From Phialocephala subalpina (lineage: Eukaryota; Ascomycota; Leotiomycetes; Helotiales; Mollisiaceae), in assembly GCA_900073065.1 (NCBI GenBank), contig FJOG01000016.1, forward strand, positions 1-64,000: 64,000 nucleotides of DNA, read 5' to 3'. Shown here one piece after another: positions 59,582 to 64,000 of the stretch. The first letter of the stretch is position 1. Every line of letters begins with the position of its first letter. Under the pieces are notes generated by a model that was not told where the DNA came from, ran no database searches, and was given only the letters and a program-made list of their open reading frames with translations. A program made the translations under genes and the position numbers.

Positions 59582-60652
59582 ATGGTGATAAAAATATCCG
59601 CACCGATTCCGGCTGTTCCGCATCGAATCACGCACGATTCCAGCGATGATTCAGATGATGGCGGGGTTGATGTGGAGGGAGATTCTGATATGAGACCTGC
59701 AAAGCGTCGACGTGCTTCTGCGAAGGATCTTGTCACTCCTGGAGAAACGGTCACTGACGATCCTCAGTGGATGAGGTACTTCCTGATGTTCTTGGTATTT
59801 GCAGAGAAGATCAGCTAATAATATTGCAGAGGTCATGGTACATACATCGCATCTGCCAGCACCGAAATCATCGCAACAGTAGCAGGCACCGTCCAGAAAA
59901 CCAACAAACTCCTCTCTGTCCGACCCCTACGCGCACGCTATACACCCGAAATTGGAGACTTGGTAGTGGGACGCATCATCGAAGTCCAACCTAGACGATG
60001 GCGAGTGGATGTTGGAGCTCCAACTCTAGCTGGCTTACCCCTCTCAGCAATCAATCTTCCTGGTGGCATTCTGCGAAAGAGAACCGAGACGGATGAGCTA
60101 CAAATCAGAACATTCTTCTCAGAAGGAGACTTACTAATCGCTGAAGTTCAATCTCTGAATCAGGATGGAGGCGCTACATTACATACAAGGAGTCTGAAGT
60201 ACGGCAAGTTGAGGAATGGAGTTTTCATGAGTGTCAGCGGAACTGGCGGTGGAGGAGGAGTTGTTAGATCAAGGAGACAACTATGGACGATCGATACGAC
60301 ACGAGGAGAGAAGGTCGATGTCATACTTGGTGTCAATGGGTATATCTGGATAAGCAAGCACATCGAAGTTGCTGGAGGTGATACGGCCATTACGAGGATG
60401 GAGGAGAGTGTAAGCAGTACGGTTTACTCCAGCCAGAACGATGAGATATCACCCGAGACGAGGAGAGAGATTGCTAGGATACGAGGTGTCATCAATTTAT
60501 TGGTGGAAGAGGGATTGAATGTTGATGAGGATATGGTCATGAAGGCTTATGAAGCTGCCACTTTGGTCGACAACGATGAGCTCGGCGAGAACAGTGTATT
60601 TTTGGGAGGAGAGACAGGCAAGAAAGTCTTGTTGATGATGAGTGGACCATAG
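59582..60652 (+). CDS. RRP4: Exosome complex cap subunit RRP4
   Basis: Two exons (59582-59775, 59830-60652; 54-nt intron) encode 338 residues. After an acidic and basic N-terminus come the Rrp4 N-terminal segment with PGE, then GHGTY, an S1 RNA-binding domain ([18 protein letters not shown]) and the C-terminal KH-type domain with the conserved GVNGYIWI and GVINLL. Rrp4 is one of three S1/KH cap proteins that guide RNA into the exosome for 3'-5' processing of rRNA precursors and RNA decay. Length is near that of yeast Rrp4 (359). The intron falls just before the GHGTY motif, and splicing keeps the frame. Confidence 0.95.
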
Positions 60653-61673
60653 CCAGGATTCTGCGTCCAAAAAAAAATGCACACGAGTCATGAGCAAGCA
60701 AGGCGGCTGGAAACAATTGAACGAGGCTGCAGGAGCGTTGAAGATCGAGACCTCTCAGGTCAAACCTCCGCTGCGGCATATAGGTGACCAGGGCCTGGCT
60801 AATCATCTAATGCGGTGAAGTTGTTTTTGTTTACACCCAGAGACCGAAGCCCGAGGTTCGATAGACCCATGTCAGAGGAAGATATTTGACCTTCAAAGTA
60901 TCTTTCGGCGATGATATGCTATACCGCTTCTTTGGTTGACAACCTTCTCATCGCGGAGAGTACTGTCCGCTCCATGCTTTCATGGGACGGAGAACATTAC
61001 CCACTCCCTGCGTTCCACACAAAGACGCTTCTAGATGGGCTCTAGAAGTGGTTTCGGCGCATCCATTGAAGTGCTGTCGGCGATAAAATAATTCAGAGCC
61101 CCTTATCGATAGGTTTTTCCTCGTTTACCTCGCTCGAGACGTCACCGTGCTGCGGGTGTCGCCTCGCTCGCGATCGTTTCGATTTTTTTCAAGCGTCCGG
61201 CGCACATCCGGTCCACGTCAAATTCTCATCGTTTCAAATCCATGCCACTGGGCCATTCTCTGATTGGACTATTTGCATTACATCCCGAAGGACTGCCGAA
61301 TTGGTTGCAGCTTGATCCACTCGCGGCTATCGATATAGCCAATTGGCGATGACGTGCCGGGGACAAGGCTGCAAGTGCATGGCATTTCTGCTATCTGGGT
61401 CCTAAATGCTTATTGTCATGGAAAATTTCTGGAGACGTTGACACCAGGTTTCGATGGCTTTCTTATCAATTCGAAGGGGTAAGTAAGTGATGGTGGGTAT
61501 GTTTTTTGATGCTAAAGGACTTGGGACGAGTAGCATCTCATGTCATATAAGAGAGAAGTCTCTTCCAAGAAAACTCCATTTTGACTCACTCCACTTCCAC
61601 ATTCATATACTTCACTCAACCCTATCTATTCACTCAATTTCCCATCAACACACAAACCTATAGTCCAGTCAAC
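60653..61673. other. Intergenic, upstream of the alcohol dehydrogenase
   Basis: 1 kb with no gene. It includes the RRP4 3' UTR and the dehydrogenase promoter; a CATATAAG element lies at about 61545-61552, some 125 bp before ATG 61674, followed by a C/T-rich and A/C-rich leader. Confidence 0.5.
61545..61552 (+). promoter_or_regulatory. TATA-like element of the alcohol dehydrogenase gene
   Basis: CATATAAG, about 125 bp before the start codon and followed by a pyrimidine- and C/A-rich leader. Distance and context fit a fungal TATA box. Confidence 0.45.
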
Positions 61674-62715
61674 ATGGTTGAGTTCACTGTCTTCAAGGGC
61701 TCCAAAGAGGGCAAGATCATCGAATCCAAGACAACGAGGGAACTTGGACCAGATGAGGTCCTCATCAAGGTCACCCACTCTGGACTTTGTGGGACTGATG
61801 AGCACTACAAGCACCAAGACATGGTACTAGGACACGAAGGTGCTGGTCTTATCGAGGTATGCCTCCTTCAATACTACGCCATGGGGCACACTAACAACTT
61901 TGTAGGAAACTGGCTCATCGGTCAAGAACTTCCGAAAAGGCGACTCGGTCGGATGGGGATACCAACATGATGCTTGTGGACACTGCAAGCAATGTCTCAC
62001 CGGTCATGAAACTCTCTGCGCCGAGCGAAAGTTGTACGGATACGCCAACCACGACCAAGGTTCTTTCGCGCATTACGGAGTGTGGAAAGCGGACTTCGTC
62101 TTCAAGATCCCCGATTCTATTCCTCGCGAATATGCTTCACCGCTGATGTGCGGTGGTGCAACTGTCTGGAACGTCTTGTCGTCCTTCACCGCCAAACCCA
62201 CAGACCGCGTTGGTATCATCGGTGTTGGCGGATTAGGACATCTCGCCATCCAATTCGCCGCCAAGATGGGCTGTCAAGTCGTCGTCTTCTCCGGAACAGA
62301 CAGCAAGAAAGACGAAGCTATGAAGCTCGGAGCCAGCGAATTCATCACTACCAAAGGCGCCACCGAACTTCACGTCTCTGGTCCCATCGACCACCTCCTC
62401 ATCACCACTTCCTTCCAACCTGACTGGAAGCTCTTCCTTCCCATCATGGCTCCTAGCGGAACTCTCTACCCTCTTACCGTCTCCAACGACGATCTCAAGA
62501 TCCCGTACATGCCGATTATTGCTGGCGAGCTGAAGATTCAGGGTTCGTTGGTGGCTGCTAGACACGTTCAAAGAGACATGCTAGCCTTTGCTGCGCATCA
62601 TCAGATTAGACCTGTTATTCAGAAGTTTCCGATGACGGTTAAGGGGATTACGGAGAGTATGAAGATACTAGATGAGGGGAAGATGAGATATAGGGGTGTG
62701 CTTGTTGTGGAGTAA
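61674..62715 (+). CDS. Zinc-dependent alcohol dehydrogenase, MDR superfamily
   Basis: Two exons (61674-61856, 61906-62715; 49-nt intron) encode 330 residues. The catalytic zinc site is in GLCGTDEHY and GHEGAG. The structural zinc lobe has four cysteines spaced C-x2-C-x2-C-x7-C (CGHCKQCLTGHETLC). The Rossmann motif GVGGLGHLA binds the nucleotide. Similarity in layout is to cinnamyl-alcohol-dehydrogenase/Adh6-like members, which often use NADPH and reduce aldehydes, but the substrate cannot be read from sequence. The protein lacks a targeting signal and is likely cytosolic. The gene stands alone, without a biosynthetic cluster nearby. Confidence 0.92.
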
Positions 62716-63250
62716 GATGGGATGTCGAAGGAGATATGGGGCTTTGTATGATATGGATGGATGAGCATTGCGTTGGCGTAGGCTTGGGCCGATATATGTA
62801 GAGGGATTTTTAGACTAGGCTTGCTTTCAAGGAACGGCGTATTCTGCAAATGTGTGTAAATAAATCGAAGTGAGTTCAGCAACCTTTGTCCATAAGGTCC
62901 GCCAACTTCCCAATGCCCAATACCCAATGCCCAAGTAGGCTTGGGACATCGGAAATTAGTCGGGGTATGCGACTCAAGATATATCAAAAACACATTCGTT
63001 ATCTAGATCTTGATATACCAAGAACATAGCATGCAGCGGTTCGGTGGCTCGCAAGTGTACCAAGCAGGGAGAACTGCCACCATCGACCACAGTTTGGGAC
63101 CTACGAACACAAGAGGATTAGCTTAAGACCCCGAAGAAAATGAGATTTGTGATCGCTGGTAATAAAAAAAATATTCGCTTAGAAACTCGATCATCGTGTC
63201 TTCCGACTAGAACAAAATCTTCCAACTCGGACGCTCCATCCAAAATCCAA
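62716..63250. other. Intergenic, no gene seen
   Basis: Between the dehydrogenase and the truncated gene at the right edge. A tandem-like stretch (cccaatgcccaatacccaatgccc, first 18 nt shown as two and a half units) sits near 62910-62935. Confidence 0.5.
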
Positions 63251-63325
63251 GATGTCGATTCCAGACACTATGGAAACAATGTACTGGCTGGCCACAGACA
63301 AGGGGCAATGCCAGCCCATTCATAG

Positions 63326-64000
63326 CTGGAATCACCCCTTTTTCGTCTACCCGAGGAGCTTCGCTGCAACATCTATGACCTACGCGTCCTAGGATCAAGA
63401 GCTATCGATATCCTGGAGGCATATACAATCCCAGGTGGTGTCTCCACAACAAATACACTTGGTCGACTTTCCAACACTCACCCTGTCTCCAGGAGAGAGA
63501 TACCAGACTGGCTGGGATCGAGGCCGAACCTTCGACGATTGATGACCGGAGAAATCTTTGATCCTGAAACGGTCATTTTCTTGCTCCAAGTCGATAGAGA
63601 TATCTTGAACTACACGCCGGCTTGGGTATCTCACCTCATTTGCGCAGTCAACGACGCTGAGTTCCAAGAGCATGTCCGACATCTTATCATCGAGGTACCT
63701 CAATAATACCCTCTCAATGCAACCACTCGGCTCCTACAGTCCAGAGAACTCTATCCAAACCGAGAGGCCATCTCCGCGAACTCAAGAACCTTGAACGTCT
63801 AGACATTTTCGACAGACCGACTTCGTACGATAGATGTCTCGATCAGGATCCGGAAAACAGTGAATGGCAAAGTATCGGTAAGGATATCTGGATGACTGTC
63901 CGGTGGGCGCGGAATTCTTGTAACTTCCGCAAGCCGTGCACGTGTTGCACAGTTCTTGACCTCAGGTACGGTACTGAGAGGGGAAAGGGTGATGGTGAAC
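63326..64000 (+). CDS. F-box-like hypothetical protein, partial at the right edge
   Basis: The frame opens after a CATAG acceptor at 63325 with SPLFRLPEELRCNIYDL, the pattern (LPxELRxxIY) seen at the start of many fungal F-box-like proteins. It runs to 63694; a 50-nt intron (63695-63744) then joins in frame to an exon reading RGHLRELKNLERLDIF and a cysteine-rich stretch (CNFRKPCTCC). Another donor may lie near 63966. The first exon is unresolved: an ATG at 63252 opens a plausible frame, but no clean donor connects it in phase, so it could be degraded. The rest of the gene is outside the window. Confidence 0.5.

Overview
This window looks like nuclear DNA of a filamentous ascomycete, most likely a Leotiomycetes/Helotiales-type fungus. 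The class is inferred from the overall resemblance of the proteins, not from a search. The genes carry many short introns (mostly 46-75 nt) with GTAAGT-like donors, CTAAC/CTGAC branch points and YAG acceptors. They encode typical fungal proteins, and neighbours often share divergent promoters. I rebuilt exon structures by hand from reading frames, splice signals and protein continuity. Coordinates span start codon to stop codon, introns included.

Layout. 1-830 is an extremely AT-rich, gene-free island with a (TTTA)n tract and a 20-bp tandem repeat. 1412-10684 holds a divergent pair: the mitochondrial rRNA 2'-O-methyltransferase MRM1 (-) and a large Mit1/CHD-like PHD-SNF2 chromatin remodeller (+). 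A nine-exon ferric reductase (-) ends at 11166. A gene-poor stretch of about 5 kb follows, ending in an apparently multi-intron 5' leader in front of a CCCH zinc-finger gene (19281-20693). Next come dihydroorotase (-), an unrecognised coiled-coil-like gene (-), and a HAPSTR1/C16orf72-like gene (-) divergent from an ISWI ATPase (+). A HAD phosphatase (+) then faces a Ste7-type MAPKK (-), which is divergent from SPT6 (+). An Osh3-type oxysterol-binding protein (+) and a secreted bicupin of the oxalate decarboxylase type (-) follow.

The most unusual region is 50833-54995. Two adjacent lysine/glutamate-rich orphan genes share a 17-residue module, one copy in the first gene and three in the second. 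Two of the copies differ only at synonymous sites. I do not recognise this module.

The right part holds AP-3 mu (-), a small DUF4536/DMAC1-like protein (+), a multi-spanning membrane protein (-) interrupted by an in-frame TAG, exosome subunit RRP4 (+), a zinc alcohol dehydrogenase (+), and the start of an F-box-like gene running off the end.

Most genes are housekeeping: chromatin and transcription (Mit1-like, ISWI, SPT6), RNA processing (MRM1, RRP4), trafficking (AP-3, Osh3), pyrimidine synthesis and MAPK signalling. They do not form one pathway. No tRNA, rRNA, CRISPR array or intact transposon was recognised.
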